Under the pieces are notes generated by a model. That model was not told where the DNA came from. It did no database searches and saw nothing but the letters and a program-made list of their open reading frames with translations. This document shows positions 1 through 10,800 of a stretch of DNA of 64,000 nucleotides, piece after piece; position 1 is the first letter of the stretch, and every line of letters begins with the position of its first letter. The position numbers and the translations under genes are program-made. The DNA is from Symsagittifera roscoffensis (Eukaryota; Xenacoelomorpha; Acoela; Convolutidae): NCBI RefSeq assembly GCF_963678635.1, contig NC_087064.1, positions 5,802,411 to 5,866,410 of the forward strand. Direction: 5' to 3'.

Positions 1-199
1 CTGAGAAACTTTTTGATGACTGTGCTGTGAAAGAACACTATTAAAAGTACACTTTTGCTAAAACTACGAATGATACGACGGTGTGTTACAACTTTTTCAA
101 CAATATATCATTTTTGTTGCGTCTGAATAATTGATAAAGCTCTTTAAGCAACTCATCCTCTTAAATTTTGTTCCTATTCAGAATTTTTTCCTGCTTCAT

Positions 200-1290
200 C
201 ATCGCCCTGAGAGATTCCGTATTTTTAAAACAGATAGATTTCATAACATCTTTTCAAAATTTGATAGATTTCATAACACCTCTAAATAAACAATACTTGT
301 GTTACCAAAAAACTAAGATTCTGCTGAAAATTACTGGTATCATTTTTGATAGATTATTTTGAAGCAATTGCGTCACATGAACAAGAACTTTTGGGTAAAA
401 TTTTTTGGTAATTGTTGAAATATTTTACCGTATAAACTCCTCTTTTCATCAGCAAAAAATTATGTTTGGAATTTTTCAAGCTCTTTTGGCATATCGATGA
501 AAAAAGTTTGACATTTTGGCGTTCCTAGAACCGAACGATGAGATACACTAGAATTGAATTCCGTCTTTGTAGAGAATTTTGTTCCATTTTTTACAGAATG
601 ATGTCTGTTTTGCATTTATCTCACTTCTAGTTAGAAAAGCACTGCGAAAACCGAATGATTCAAAAGTTTTTTAAAACAAATCATGACTGAGCGTATCAGA
701 GCGTATCAGGTCAATTGAAAATTTTTTAAAGCCGTTTGACGCTTGTCGAGTAGGTCCTAATAAAATAAATTTAATAAAGTTAATCAAAGTATTAACGGAT
801 GAACTTTTAGGTTGTCGCAAAACTGATCCAAAAAAAATACTTTTTTGTTAAGGAGAGAAAACGGCATTTTTTTCAAATTTTTCAAGACTACTTGAAAAGA
901 AGATATGACTAAAGTTACTGGGGTTGTAAGAGTCCTCGTTTTGGAAAATGACGATAAATTTTGCTACTTCAAGCCGGTTGGTATAAAAGCGTTCAGGAAT
1001 GTACTCATTGAAAAAATTGCTTAGCTGTCCGCATTTGTTTTGGTGGTTAGTTTTTCATTATTTTTTTCTTATTCCATCCTAACCAGTGGTTTACTGATTT
1101 TCCAAGTACCTACAAGCTTAAACAGTTTTGAGGGCTTATAAAGATTTAGTTCAAAAGTTTTTCCATTGTAGGAAAAATTCAAATGTATTCTGTTTATTTA
1201 TGTTATCTTCAAGATTCGAGCTAAATGTAGAAATTTGCTGAAAATGTCTAAATCAAAGATTTTTGGATTCAGTTTTTGACTCACAGGTTC
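200..1290. repeat. Diverged repeat unit, copy 1
   Basis: This stretch aligns, with many changes, to 1920-2945. Shared landmarks in order are GAGAGATTCCGT, TTGTGTTACCA, CATCAGCAAAAA, a stretch ending GCTTGTCGAG, and TCAAAG-TTTTGGATTCAG. The two copies lie head to tail about 1.7 kb apart. The second copy contains a recognisable reverse-transcriptase fragment on the minus strand, so both are probably old pieces of the same non-LTR element. No intact gene is present here. Confidence 0.55.
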
Positions 1291-1473
1291 TGAAACATTG
1301 CAAATAAGCTATAGTCAGGAACGTTTTTTTTTGTTTGTCGGTTTATTTTGTTTTGAGATTTTATTTTAGTCAGAGATGCTTCATAACCTACCAAGTTAAC
1401 TTTGGTATTTGTGCTAATTGATTCTAAAACTGTATCAACATGTTTCGTGTAATTGATAAGTGAGAACCTTTGC

Positions 1474-1476
<3 letters not shown>

Positions 1477-1536
<60 letters not shown>
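1477..1536. repeat. (AT)n microsatellite
   Basis: Thirty uninterrupted AT dinucleotides separate the two diverged repeat copies. No function is implied. Confidence 0.95.
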
Positions 1537-1541
<5 letters not shown>

Positions 1542-1919
1542 ATTTCAAAATTCCGCTATTTGGATAAAGAAATCTTTTTTTCCCAGTTTTTGAACTATCA
1601 CTAATATCTATTTTAATTCTTTTTTAAATCCTTTTTATCTATGCTTATTTTGCTTGTCTGTGAGATTATATTTTTTATACTATTTTTTCTGCTGGCAAAC
1701 TAACCTCAGAAGTCGTGTGATATAACTTAGAGGCAAACAAAAAACTTTCGAACGTTTTAGATCATGTATCCGGAAAAAAAGAAAATGTTACAAAAAGAAT
1801 CATATTTTTTCTCTGTAGGCTGTTTAGAATTCATTTTAATCTTGAAGAATATGTTTTCGTAAAGGTGGTAATTTTGCTTGTTTTTCTTTCTTTAGACATC
1901 TTTTAGAATCAAGTAGACT

Positions 1920-2945
1920 CTAGCTGAGAGATTCCGTTGTTCTTGAACCAGTTAGATCCCATAACCTAATGAAAAATTGTGTATTTCTTCTGGATGGACT
2001 ATGTTTGTGTTACCAGAAACCAGAATTCTGTAGGATTTTACTGATGAAGCTTTTGGGGTATAAATTTAAGGCAATTGAGTTTTCAAAAAATGCAATCAAG
2101 CATTACCTACTTTTTGAGATTCTAGCCAATTGTTTTGAAATTGTTGAAAAGAGTTTCCGTTTAAGTCATTTTGACATCAGCAAAAAGTAAATTTTCTGAA
2201 TTTTGGCGTATCGCTGATAAATGTATAAAATATTAGCTTTCCTGGAGCCCAACGTCAAATAAACCAAATTTAAAAACCAATTTCTTGGAGCAAATTATTG
2301 TTGTTATTACAAACTGATGTCTGTTTTCTAGATACCTAACTTCTAGGTAGAAACAGGTCGCGAAAACTGAAATATTTGCAGAAAAGTTTTGCAGAAGCAA
2401 GTCATGAGAAAGCGTATCAAAGGCTTTCTTGAGGTGAATGAAAAATGCCTAAGCCGTTTGTAGCTTGTCGAGGACGTTTTTTGAATTTATTTAGTTAATT
2501 ATGTAAAGCATCAATGCACGATTTTTGAGATCGACACAAACACGTTTATCAGAAAGATATTTTTTTTGAATAAAAAGAACAGGCGTCTTTTGTTTTTTTC
2601 TATCCAAACTTTAGAGAACGTATTTAAAAAATTGATCGGCCCATTAAGATTGGGAAATAAGAGAGGATAAATTTTGCTGGAAAAACTGTTCAGAAATGCT
2701 TTTTATGAAAAAAAAATTTGGATTTTTTATTTTAAAAAAGTTATTGATTTTTTCAAGTACTTAAAAACTTTGACAATTTCTTAGGTTTGAACCAGAATAA
2801 GTTTTTTAAAAAATTTGTGTCAGAAAAGTTTCAGTTCTTTATTTAATCCATTTTCAGGTGATATCAGCAAGATTGTAGATAATTGTACAGAAAACCTTTG
2901 AAATGTCTTCATCAAAGCTTTCTGGATTCAGTGTTGGATCTTTGC
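1920..2945. repeat. Diverged repeat unit, copy 2
   Basis: Second head-to-tail copy of the unit at 200-1290, with the same landmarks in the same order. It is the better preserved copy because a reverse-transcriptase motif block can still be read on the minus strand around 2340-2470. Low overall identity points to an old duplication or to two old insertions of one family. Confidence 0.55.
2330..2480 (-). pseudogene. Non-LTR (LINE) reverse transcriptase fragment
   Basis: Read on the minus strand this segment encodes LDKLQTA, a stop, then AFFIHLKKAFDTLSHDLLLQ. That is the reverse-transcriptase palm block (A-F-x-D/H-L-K-K-A-F-D-T-x-x-H-x-x-L-L) typical of Jockey/CR1-like LINEs. Only about 45 residues are readable, one stop interrupts them, and no endonuclease or second catalytic block is seen nearby. 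It is a dead fragment. Clade assignment is uncertain; the motif itself is distinctive. Confidence 0.5.
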
Positions 2946-4032
2946 GAAACAAAATAAGAAACAGTCTTCGATCCACTTTTGCCATGGAAGAACGTTTGTT
3001 TGACCTTTCGAAAGAAACAATTTGTTATATTTCTCTGCGCTCTTAATAATTGACAATTCGTTTTTGACGGTTTTAGTATCCGATTTTTGATCAAGTTTTT
3101 TTTTAGTCTGATCTTTTTTCATTTGTTGGTGTCCCAATTGTCGAACATTTACCAATATCTTGCCCGAGTAGAAGTGCAAAATGATGATAATGGCGTCATG
3201 CAAAAAACTTAAAATTGTGTTGTACAAACTCACTTATGCAAAAAAAACAAGACAAAGTAAAAATAGTTATGCAAGAAAAACATTTTTTATAGATAAATTG
3301 TGTTGAAAGTTCCCATTAATCGCTTTCTTAGGTTTAGTTACCAGCATAACTTGATGAATTTGGAACTACAAGACTTTTTTTCATCGGTTCTTTGTTCCTT
3401 TTTAGGTTGTTGTCAGCAATATATGCTATTTCGTTGGATGATCTTGACGAGTTTTTTGATTTTTTTTAGTTGCTGTCAGATTTTTGACATGAAATGTCCC
3501 AGTTTTTATTTGCCCTCCCTAAACTATTTCACGGCGTACTCCATTCTTTTTAGCTGCTATTTTTGCTAAAATAACGATGATGGTGTTTCATTTTGCATTG
3601 GTTTTCATTACACTGAAACTTTTTGCATCTTTACCAAAAAACTTTAACCCGTCAGTTTTGAATAGTCGTAGCCATATTCAAATGCTCACATGCATGTTTC
3701 CATTCTCGATCAGCTGCGAGAAGACGCTCAATAACATAAACATAGAGGAACGTCTTCAAAATAGAGGAACGTAATTTTAATGGCGCACACTTCACCTGCT
3801 GAAGAAGTTGATGGGTGACATGTTAACGATAATTAAAGAACCGCTTAAAATGTTCAATGTTTAGGACGTCTTTGTGCTGTTTTTCTAAATGAAACAGAAA
3901 CAGAATGTTCGCTAGTGGCTCGTTTCCTTCCGTTTTTAACAGATTTTTTCAGGATATTTTGGTTTTTATTCAATTTTCTATTCAATGCTCGGAACAATGA
4001 CTTTGCTTTCGCTTGCTTCAAATGTTCTGAAT
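2946..4032. other. No supported gene; AT-rich spacer
   Basis: Short ORFs here are composition-driven and show no motif, repeat or splice context that I recognise. The last part (about 3950-4032) runs up to the left LTR of element A. Confidence 0.5.
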
Positions 4033-4578
4033 TGAAATCAGAAACATAATTCTTAAACTTTTACCATATGTTCTGACTTGAAATCAGAAACATAATTCTT
4101 AAACTTTTACCACATGTTCTGACTTGAAATTATGTGTTTGCTCGGTTGATAAAATATCACCAAAAGCAAACATTACAGCATGTGTTGTTTCTTTCTGATT
4201 GGTTTAACCAACAGATGGAATGTTGAAAATATCAAAATCTATGGTATATAAGCCAAGCGAAAATATACCAAATATCACTTCATCACTTCATCACTTTCTC
4301 AAATCTCATAACCACTCTCATACTGAGACCCCCAACCATCCTAATAACCAAAATCTCAAATTTCCATCTCGATAACTACAAATCCATACCCCAATGTCTC
4401 TTGATATAAAATTGATGTGTTTCCTCTATATTTGAAATAATATACCTATTTACGAGTGAAAGAAACTTTGTCTGTTGAATAAGAATAGGAAAGTCTTAGC
4501 AACATTCAGAAAGACCCCTTGTTCTAACTAGCTGCGATTTGGTCGATCGCATAAGTTAGGTCAAGTTAGTTTGGAATA
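4033..4578 (+). repeat. 5' LTR of element A
   Basis: Matches 8917-9424 nearly base for base from TGAAATCAGAAAC to TTAGTTTGGAATA. The left edge is duplicated: TGAAATCAGAAAC...TGTTCTGACT occurs at 4033 and again at 4079, so the true LTR probably starts at 4079 (500 bp). A TATATAA box lies at 4245. The 3' LTR has an extra 9-bp CACTTCATC unit. Confidence 0.9.
4245..4251 (+). promoter_or_regulatory. TATA box in 5' LTR of A
   Basis: TATATAA inside the LTR, repeated at the same place in the 3' LTR (9083-9089). It is the likely Pol II promoter core of element A. Confidence 0.6.
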
Positions 4579-4580
4579 AT

Positions 4581-4600
4581 TGGTGCGACCAGTGAGGCAC
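4581..4600 (+). other. Primer-binding site of element A
   Basis: TGGTGCGACCAGTGAGGCAC begins two bases after the end of the 5' LTR. Its first 10 bases equal those of the site in element B1, so both families should be primed by a tRNA ending GGTCGCACCA. The tRNA identity was not determined. Confidence 0.65.
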
Positions 4601-4604
4601 ACAA

Positions 4605-5115
4605 GTTTCAAAATTTCACTCAATTAAAATTTTCAAAGTTTCAAAAAGCTGAGATTATCAAAATTTCAAAAAGTTGAAAATTTCAAAAGTTGAAATTATC
4701 AAAATTTCAAAAGGTTGAAAATTTAAAAAACTGAGATTATCAAAATTTCAAAGAGTTGAAAATTTCAAAAGTTGAAATTATCAAAAACTCAAATATTGAA
4801 ATTATCAAAATTTCAAAAAGTTGAAAAGTTCAAAAATTGAAATTATCAAAATTTCAAAAAGTTGAAAATTTCAAAAGTTGAAATTATCAAAATTTCAAAA
4901 AGTTGAAATCATCAAAATTTGAAAAAGTTGAAATTATCAAAATTTAAAAAGTTGAAATTATCAAAAATTCTAAAGTTGAAATTATCAAAATTTCAAATTT
5001 TCATAAAGTTGAAATTATCAAAAATTCAAAAATTGAAATTATCAAAATTTCAAATTTTCAAACTTTCTAAAGTTGAAATTATCAAATTTCAAAATTTCAA
5101 AAGTTTAATTTGGAT
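4605..5115 (+). repeat. Leader minisatellite of element A
   Basis: About 500 bp made of imperfect units of the form AAAAGTTGAAATTATCAAA / ATTTCAAAAAGTTGAAA, roughly 20-45 bp each. It lies between the primer-binding site and gag. The lysine/leucine-rich ORF that can be read through it is a by-product of the repeat. Confidence 0.85.
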
Positions 5116-5130
5116 ATCTTGACTTAAAAA

Positions 5131-5138
5131 AAGTAAGA
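5131..5138 (+). promoter_or_regulatory. Candidate major splice donor before gag (A)
   Basis: AAGTAAGA overlaps the first base of the gag ATG at 5138. Cutting after 5132 removes gag and could join the leader to acceptors before env (5684) or ORF3 (7816). Position and consensus support it; no transcript evidence is available. Confidence 0.45.
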
Positions 5139-5505
5139 TGGCCGATCACCCAATCACCCATCCTAACTTGTCTTTTGTATCATTCTCAGGAAATGATTCA
5201 GACCTAAACGCAAAAGCCTTTTGGACCTTAGTTGAGAATAAAATTGAATTCTCACTAGGGCAACGACCCACAGACGCTCAGCCTAACTATGATCACAGAC
5301 AAAAACGTTTGTTTGGTTCTTTATTAAGAGAAACAGCTCTTGAATGGTATACTGATGAGGTAACTAATGCTACCACTTGGGCTGAACTAAAAAAAAATTT
5401 CCTAAAAAGATTCACTGATGGTAGAGATCGATTCAAGCATCGGTTCAAGCATCGTCTTAAATTGCAAATAAAACCCCTCCCAACGGCCGTAGACACGTGC
5501 CAGTA
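5138..5505 (+). pseudogene. Retrotransposon gag, N-terminal part
   Basis: A 122-codon ORF opens 5 bases after a GTAAGA donor. Residues 25-105 read like the capsid-forming region of Ty3/gypsy gag: AFWTLVENKIEF, then a block with RLFGSLLRETALEWY and TTWAELKKNFLKRF. The ORF stops at TAA 5504. Another frame continues to 5703, so the rest of gag is lost by a frameshift and deletion; no zinc knuckle follows. Family length is normally 300-500 residues. A short duplication (RFKHRFKHR) is visible near residue 90. Confidence 0.7.
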
Positions 5506-5670
5506 AAAGTAAATACGGCACAGTATAGTATATCAATTATTACTGAACAGCTGGCTTTGCTAAAACCTGTCTTAAACAAACAAATTTTATCAGAATCTGA
5601 TCTATATAAACCAGCAAAAATAAGCCCAAAATCATTCTTTCAAAAACTTCTCAACCTCCAAAACCTTCCT

Positions 5671-5684
5671 CTGATACTTTTCAG
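5671..5684 (+). promoter_or_regulatory. Candidate env splice acceptor (A)
   Basis: CTGATACTTTTCAG lies 28 bases before the tandem ATGATG that opens env at 5713. It pairs plausibly with the donor at 5133. Confidence 0.45.
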
Positions 5685-5712
5685 CAATTGCAAAAATCAA
5701 TAAATTTCAAAA

Positions 5713-7799
5713 ATGATGCCTAAAATCACCGATCTCGAAGAAGGTGAAATAATGGACCTTGATCAATCAACGGACCAAGTAATCGATGATTTGCTGAAAG
5801 TAAGTATAATTTCTATTTTCCGCCGCCGTCTAAAACAAAAAATTTTTTGGTTAGCTATATACACTCTTTTAATATTTCCCCAACAAATCTGCGCTTTTAA
5901 TCCAGAGCACAATCTCTACGCTAATACAGCAAAAGATTTAAAAATTGCGCATTTTGATTGTCAACTAATGACATCGAATAAAATGTTCTCACCTAATAAA
6001 GTAGCTCCCTGCAAAATACAACCTGAAAACATCGAAACTACAACAGCCGAGGTTACACTTTACCAACGGCATTATAGTACAAAAATTAACGCGACAATGT
6101 GTCGTATAAAACACCAATCCATCCGATGGTTTTGTGATTCTTTCGATTCAAGCAGAATAGACGCTCGCCAAAATTTAATCACAACTGATATACACATTTC
6201 CCCTGATACTTGTAAGCTTAATTTCCTTAACTGTCAATCTAAAAGATGGCATCGTTAATAACTGGCAAAACATTCCATTACCTTGTCCTGTATATGAAAA
6301 CAGATGTGAAACAACATCACTCGACCCTTTTGCATATACTTGGAACGAGCCCAAAAACTGCATTTTTCGGTTCTCAATAAATTCGAAGCAAAATGATTCG
6401 AAATGAAGAAAATTATTATATTGTAAAAGACTCTTTTACTAAAATATCCAACCACCATACTCGAGGTAGAGACACTCAACAATTTATGCTAAAAATACTA
6501 AATAAACCACAATCTTTATGTGGACACCCAAAAATAGTCTACCCGACCCAATACGAATCATTGTTCATAGCATACCAAAACGGTTTTAATATGGATACTG
6601 GTTTACAAATAAACCCGAGTGCTAATACAGGAATTATTCATTCGGAACCAAATTTGACTTACGTAAAATACGCAAAAAATGAAAATTATCCCTTTGCACC
6701 GGGACAAATAGACTACGGAGCTCATCTAGGAACAAAACTAGATTATATTCTTTTTCGAAGCTTTTACATGCTTCGAACTGCCGAATTGGCACTTTTAACG
6801 AATCAATGTGAGTTAGAACGCTCCATGATTCTCAATACTTTAATGCTCTCTATCGAAAGCCCGCGTTTAGCCGGCTATATTTTGACCCGAAATAGGTCTA
6901 TGTGTTTAGAGACCAATGGCAATGTTGCCTGGCTCTACCACTGCCCAAAATTTTATTCTCCATTACAATTAATGGATGCATGCTATAATCGGATACCAAT
7001 TATGTATCGCGAAAAAATTCATTTCGTCGACCCAATCACTCGACAAACTTTTAAATCGGCAGATCAACAAGACTGCTCCGATAAGCATTTAAATCTTTAT
7101 CAACTAGATGTTGATAACGATAATTCTTGGATCGAACTCACACCCTCTATTACTATAGTAAAAGGTCCAGATCTTTTTAAGCCGAAAGAAGTTAAACGGC
7201 AAGTAAAACACTCTCTTGCATCTAGTCATGATGCTTCTATTTACACTTATGCACAAATGCAAAAATTTTGGAGCATGATTACTGATCACTCTGAAATGAA
7301 GGGTATTTTACAAAAAGTATCCCAAACTTTTCTTAATGCAAGAAAACACTTCTATCCGGACTCGAGTAGTCAATACGGATCTAAGCAAAACATATACTTA
7401 GACTATCTTATCTCGCCTGATTTTTGGAAGAACGAGTACACTCGTGTTTTTGGTACAATACAGTACTATTTAGAAAGATGCGGAATAATATTCGCCTCTT
7501 TCCTTTTCGTCAAGTTTATACTCGACGCTCTTGTATTTGTAATAAAAGTATTACACATACACAAACTAACCGGCCGAACTCTTCATTTCGGAAAAATTAT
7601 TTTAGCCGCCTCTTACAATATACTTTTCACTTCTATAGTGACTTCAATATTCGCTCAAAATGAGAACGATCAAAATATTGAGCTTAATCATAGGCCTCAG
7701 GCACCTCAACAAGAGGATTCTGAAAATGAAAATCAGGAAAAAATTTATCCTAGACTCCAACTAGTCGATTACAATAATCGACCCGCTGTACCGGTCTAA
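5713..7799 (+). pseudogene. Envelope-like glycoprotein gene of element A (frame-broken)
   Basis: Two ORFs form one gene: 5713-6258 (frame 1) and 6393-7799 (frame 3), separated by a frameshift and stops in 6258-6393. The first ORF has an acidic leader (residues 1-29), a basic stretch and a hydrophobic signal-like segment at residues 44-61 ending in ICA. The second has a CELERSMIL motif, paired cysteines, the block CYNRIPIMYREKIHFVDP, two hydrophobic segments near residues 360-390 and 402-422, and a polar tail. The CELER and RIPI-Y-K-HFVD blocks recur in element B2 (48.6-49.0 kb), so both descend from one envelope family. I cannot tell which virus group it came from. Type I membrane placement is inferred from the signal and the C-terminal hydrophobic segments. 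Confidence 0.75.
5796..5805 (+). promoter_or_regulatory. Candidate internal splice donor in env of A
   Basis: GAAAGTAAGT, with the cut after 5799, which is the end of codon 29 (phase 0). Joining to the acceptor at 7816 enters the ORF3 frame in phase 0. See the finding on a possible two-exon accessory gene. Confidence 0.4.
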
Positions 7800-7803
7800 T
7801 TTA

Positions 7804-7816
7804 TTCTATGTTTTAG
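7804..7816 (+). promoter_or_regulatory. Candidate ORF3 splice acceptor (A)
   Basis: TTCTATGTTTTAG ends 3 bases before the ORF3 ATG at 7820. B1 and B2 have a T-run acceptor in the same position before their third ORFs. Confidence 0.5.
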
Positions 7817-7819
7817 GAT

Positions 7820-8497
7820 ATGCCCACTGATCTTCTTCACACTCCACTTGAAGAAGACTTGCTCGATTTCGAAAACCTTCTGTCTCTAAATGACCCTATG
7901 GAAATGCCATCCAAAATAATCAAACCGATTAATCAACCAAAATTGAATACCAATTTTAAAATTCCACCAGTGAAAAATTCTAATTGCATTCAAAAGAGAA
8001 AAGCAATTGTCCGACCTTTCAAAATTCTCCCCTTCTCTTCAACTAGGCAAAACCTACAATCTGAAACTGTAATAGTTCACCAATCTGCAAACTCTCTAGA
8101 ACTTGAATCAAAAATCGCGATTCAAGTCAAAAAGGAACAAAACCTCAGCCCCAAGAAACCACCAAATTTTGACACCAGTCTAAATTATGCGCTCTCTCCC
8201 TTTATTAACCGATTTAAAATAGACACCTATCACCCTTACCAAAACGGTAATGGTGCATACGGTCTGGTTAATCCACAACTCCACCATCAACATATTTGTG
8301 TTCCTGCAGCCTTTTTAACTGCCCTAATGCAGAGTCCAATCCTTGACTTCTACACGGATGAAGTGCAAAAGAATTACATAAACGACTTAAATCGCATCAA
8401 CCAAATGCAGAAAACCATAACAGTGCTCCGGGAAAAAAATAAGGATCTCAGCAATAAATATCTGAGCCTAAAAACCCAGGTGGAAGGAAACTATTAG
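7820..8497 (+). CDS. ORF3 of element A: acidic/basic coiled-coil protein
   Basis: An intact 225-codon ORF starting 20 bases after the env stop. Residues 1-30 are acidic and leucine-rich (LEEDLLDFENLLSLND). A basic cluster QKRKAIVRPFK sits near residues 57-67. Residues 185-222 form a heptad coiled coil (YINDLNRINQMQKTITVLRE and on). There is no signal peptide or membrane segment, so it is probably cytoplasmic or nuclear. The order acidic patch - basic cluster - coiled coil would suit a DNA- or RNA-binding regulator, but that is inference. No homology to the B-type ORF3 or to a known family is apparent. It remains open while gag and env are broken. Confidence 0.7.
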   Translation: MPTDLLHTPLEEDLLDFENLLSLNDPMEMPSKIIKPINQPKLNTNFKIPPVKNSNCIQKRKAIVRPFKILPFSSTRQNLQSETVIVHQSANSLELESKIAIQVKKEQNLSPKKPPNFDTSLNYALSPFINRFKIDTYHPYQNGNGAYGLVNPQLHHQHICVPAAFLTALMQSPILDFYTDEVQKNYINDLNRINQMQKTITVLREKNKDLSNKYLSLKTQVEGNY

Positions 8498-8545
8498 TTT
8501 CAAGACTATCTATTAACCTCCGTTCTTTTTATTTTTCAACTCCAA

Positions 8546-8816
8546 CTGTGATTTGGCCGCCGCCACTTTAAAAAGTATGTATGCTTCTACAATTATAGTC
8601 CAGTATTGCTGATAAGTATATTCGCTAAACCAAATTTTGAAAAATTGTATTTGATGTTATATTTCTCAAAAGTATCCAGCTGTGATTTGGCCGCCGCCAC
8701 TGCTCTACTCTACATGCACATAGACTACAAGCAGCCATTCTTCAACCGACTACAAGCAGCCATTCTTCAACCGACGACAAGCAGCCATTCATCAACCGAC
8801 TACACTACAAGCCGCC
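8546..8816 (+). repeat. 3' untranslated repeats of element A
   Basis: TGTGATTTGGCCGCCGCCAC occurs twice (about 8547 and 8682), about 135 bp apart. It is followed by three copies of a roughly 26-bp unit CAGCCATTCTTCAACCGACT (about 8733-8800). The GC-rich motif stands out in the AT-rich surroundings. These lie after ORF3 and before the 3' LTR. Confidence 0.75.
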
Positions 8817-8916
8817 ACTTTACGAACAAACTACCAAAATCAGAATAAAAACTTTACGCAAACTTTATTAAAACTTTTTCGATGTTTTGTAAATTATATT
8901 ATGCTTTTAATTTTTT

Positions 8917-9424
8917 TGAAATCAGAAACATAATTCTTAAACTTTTACCACATGTTCTGACTTGAAATTATGTGTTTGCTCGGTTGATAAAATATCACCA
9001 AAAGCAAACATTACAGCATGTGTTGTTTCTTTCTGATTGGTTTAACCAACAGATGGAATGTTGAAAATATCAAAATCTATGGTATATAAGCCAAGCGAAA
9101 ATATACCAAATATCACTTCATCACTTCATCACTTCATCACTTTCTCAAATCTCATAACCACTCTCATACTGAGACCCCCAACCATCCTAATAACCAAAAT
9201 CTCAAATCTCCGTCTCGATAACTACAAATCCATACCCCAATGTCTCTTGATATAAAATTGATGTGTGTCCTCTATATTTGAAATAATATACCTATTTACG
9301 AGTGAAAGAAACTTTGTCTGTTGAATAAGAATAGGAAAGTCTTAGCAACATTCAGAAAGACCCCTTGTTCTAACTAGCTGCGATTTGGTCGATCGCATAA
9401 GTTAAGTCAAGTTAGTTTGGAATA
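8917..9424 (+). repeat. 3' LTR of element A
   Basis: 508-bp partner of the 5' LTR. It keeps the TATATAA box at 9083. No convincing polypurine tract precedes it; the bases before it are a T run. Confidence 0.9.
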
Positions 9425-10440
9425 CAAAAAAGTCTTCTTTTTTGCTTTTTTTCACCAAATCAAGTCATCAAAACAAATTGCAAGAATTTTAGTTTGAGCC
9501 TTCAAACTAATTTGAAAAACTGCAAAACACCCCAATGTTGTTCTTCTAATCCAATATAGATTGAAATTTTCATAGGAACCGGTTTTCTCCTATAACTTAA
9601 TACTAATGCACTCTTCTGCATAGTTTTTGTTTTTACAATTCAGTCGAAAAATAATTCCATTCAATGCTGCGCTTTTTTTTTCAGCATGGGCGCTTACGGC
9701 GGCAATTAGCTAAATACTTTAGCGACTCCATTGAATTTTAAAATAATTGTGGTTTTCATTTCAATAGTCTGGTTGGTTTGCTGAGTCTTTTTTATTCTAA
9801 AATTGGTCAACGTCTTCTTTCTTTCAACCCTTTCAGGTTAGGTCATTCAATTGTGGCCAACTAGAAAAATTATCATTCCTCGTGATCAGTTGGTTGTCAA
9901 AAAACTATTTTTGATTTTTTGTCCTCAATTTAAATTAGTAAAACTATTTTGTGAAGTGTTTGTGAAATGTTTTTGATGACCCAGACGAATGAATCAGTTT
10001 TAAAGAAAATGAATTTCTATTTGTGAATACGGTAGTTAATTATAGTACATAATTATCGTATTGAGAAAAGGGGGACCGGTCTACTAGCATGCGTGCCATT
10101 TAGCAAGCGGCTATTAGTTTGAGCAACAAAGTGAGCAACTATTTAGCTGCGCATGCTAAGCGTAACGCATGCAAGACGCTACGCCCCCGAGAACAGTAAT
10201 TCATTTTCATGACAGTTTCCGGACACTTTAAAGCTCATTCAGACGATGAAGATAAGAAAAGGATTGACGTAGTTTGATTCAAATTTCTAAAGATTAAGGT
10301 AAATCCGTTTGATAACAAAAGAGCGAAGAGAGCTCAACTTGTGTTGGCAATATTTCAATGATAGCATGGTTTCCTCAAACGAATTCTCCTCTATAATAGC
10401 TTCATGCGTACAAAATTAGGTGGGTCTATTGTAATAGACT
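9425..10440. other. No supported gene
   Basis: AT-rich sequence without long ORF, splice-framed exon or clear repeat. The GC-richer part at 10070-10200 carries several GCATGC/GCATGCTAAGCG-like words but no gene signature. Confidence 0.5.
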
Positions 10441-10466
10441 GCCTATGTCATCTTCAGTAGCGTGCC

Positions 10467-10468
<2 letters not shown>

Positions 10469-10513
<45 letters not shown>
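10469..10513. repeat. (GT)n followed by poly-G run
   Basis: Fourteen GT units run straight into about 17 G residues. It is a simple-sequence tract next to a degraded MITE-like segment. Confidence 0.95.
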
Positions 10514-10619
10514 TTGTGCACATCTCAATTTAGGCTACCATTTTTTCAAAGGGTCCCCTTTGGTACTATTATAAGTTTTCCGAAAGTTGGTTCTTATATA
10601 AACTCAGGTAATGAGAGGA

Positions 10620-10800
10620 ACGCGCACCGAAAAAAAAACTGATCCAAGGTTTCAAAAAAGTGGTCTAAAACGTCATTTTTGGCCTGCTTTAATCAAATAA
10701 TTGCGTGCGGCGCCTAAATATGTAATATGATAATTCTAGGAGTTCGAGCATAGCACAAAAACTTCGAAAGGTCTTATCTAAAAAAATTTCACCCCATTTT
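10620..10800. repeat. Fragment of the CAGGGGCGG hAT MITE family
   Basis: Words such as AAAAAAGTGGTCTAAAACGT, TTTGGCCTG and GCGTGCGGCGCC match the interior of the full MITEs at 17771-18193 and 32043-32408. The ends are missing. Confidence 0.5.

Larger units (their letters stand above)
4033..9424 (+). mobile_element. LTR retroelement A (gag - env-like - ORF3, no pol)
   Basis: About 500-bp direct LTRs (4079-4578 and 8917-9424) bracket 4.3 kb. Inside, in order, are a primer-binding site, a repeat-rich leader, a gag N-terminal ORF, an envelope-like gene and a third ORF ending in a coiled coil. No protease, reverse transcriptase, RNase H or integrase can be found in any frame, so gag leads almost directly to env. 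It is therefore non-autonomous for enzymes. Candidate splice sites (5133, 5684, 5800, 7816) fit subgenomic mRNAs. Target duplication is not clear because the left LTR edge carries a 46-bp tandem repeat. Confidence 0.85.

Noticed and set aside
4919..5122. 67-codon K/L/S-rich ORF before gag
   Set aside because: It is a translation of the leader minisatellite and has no independent support.
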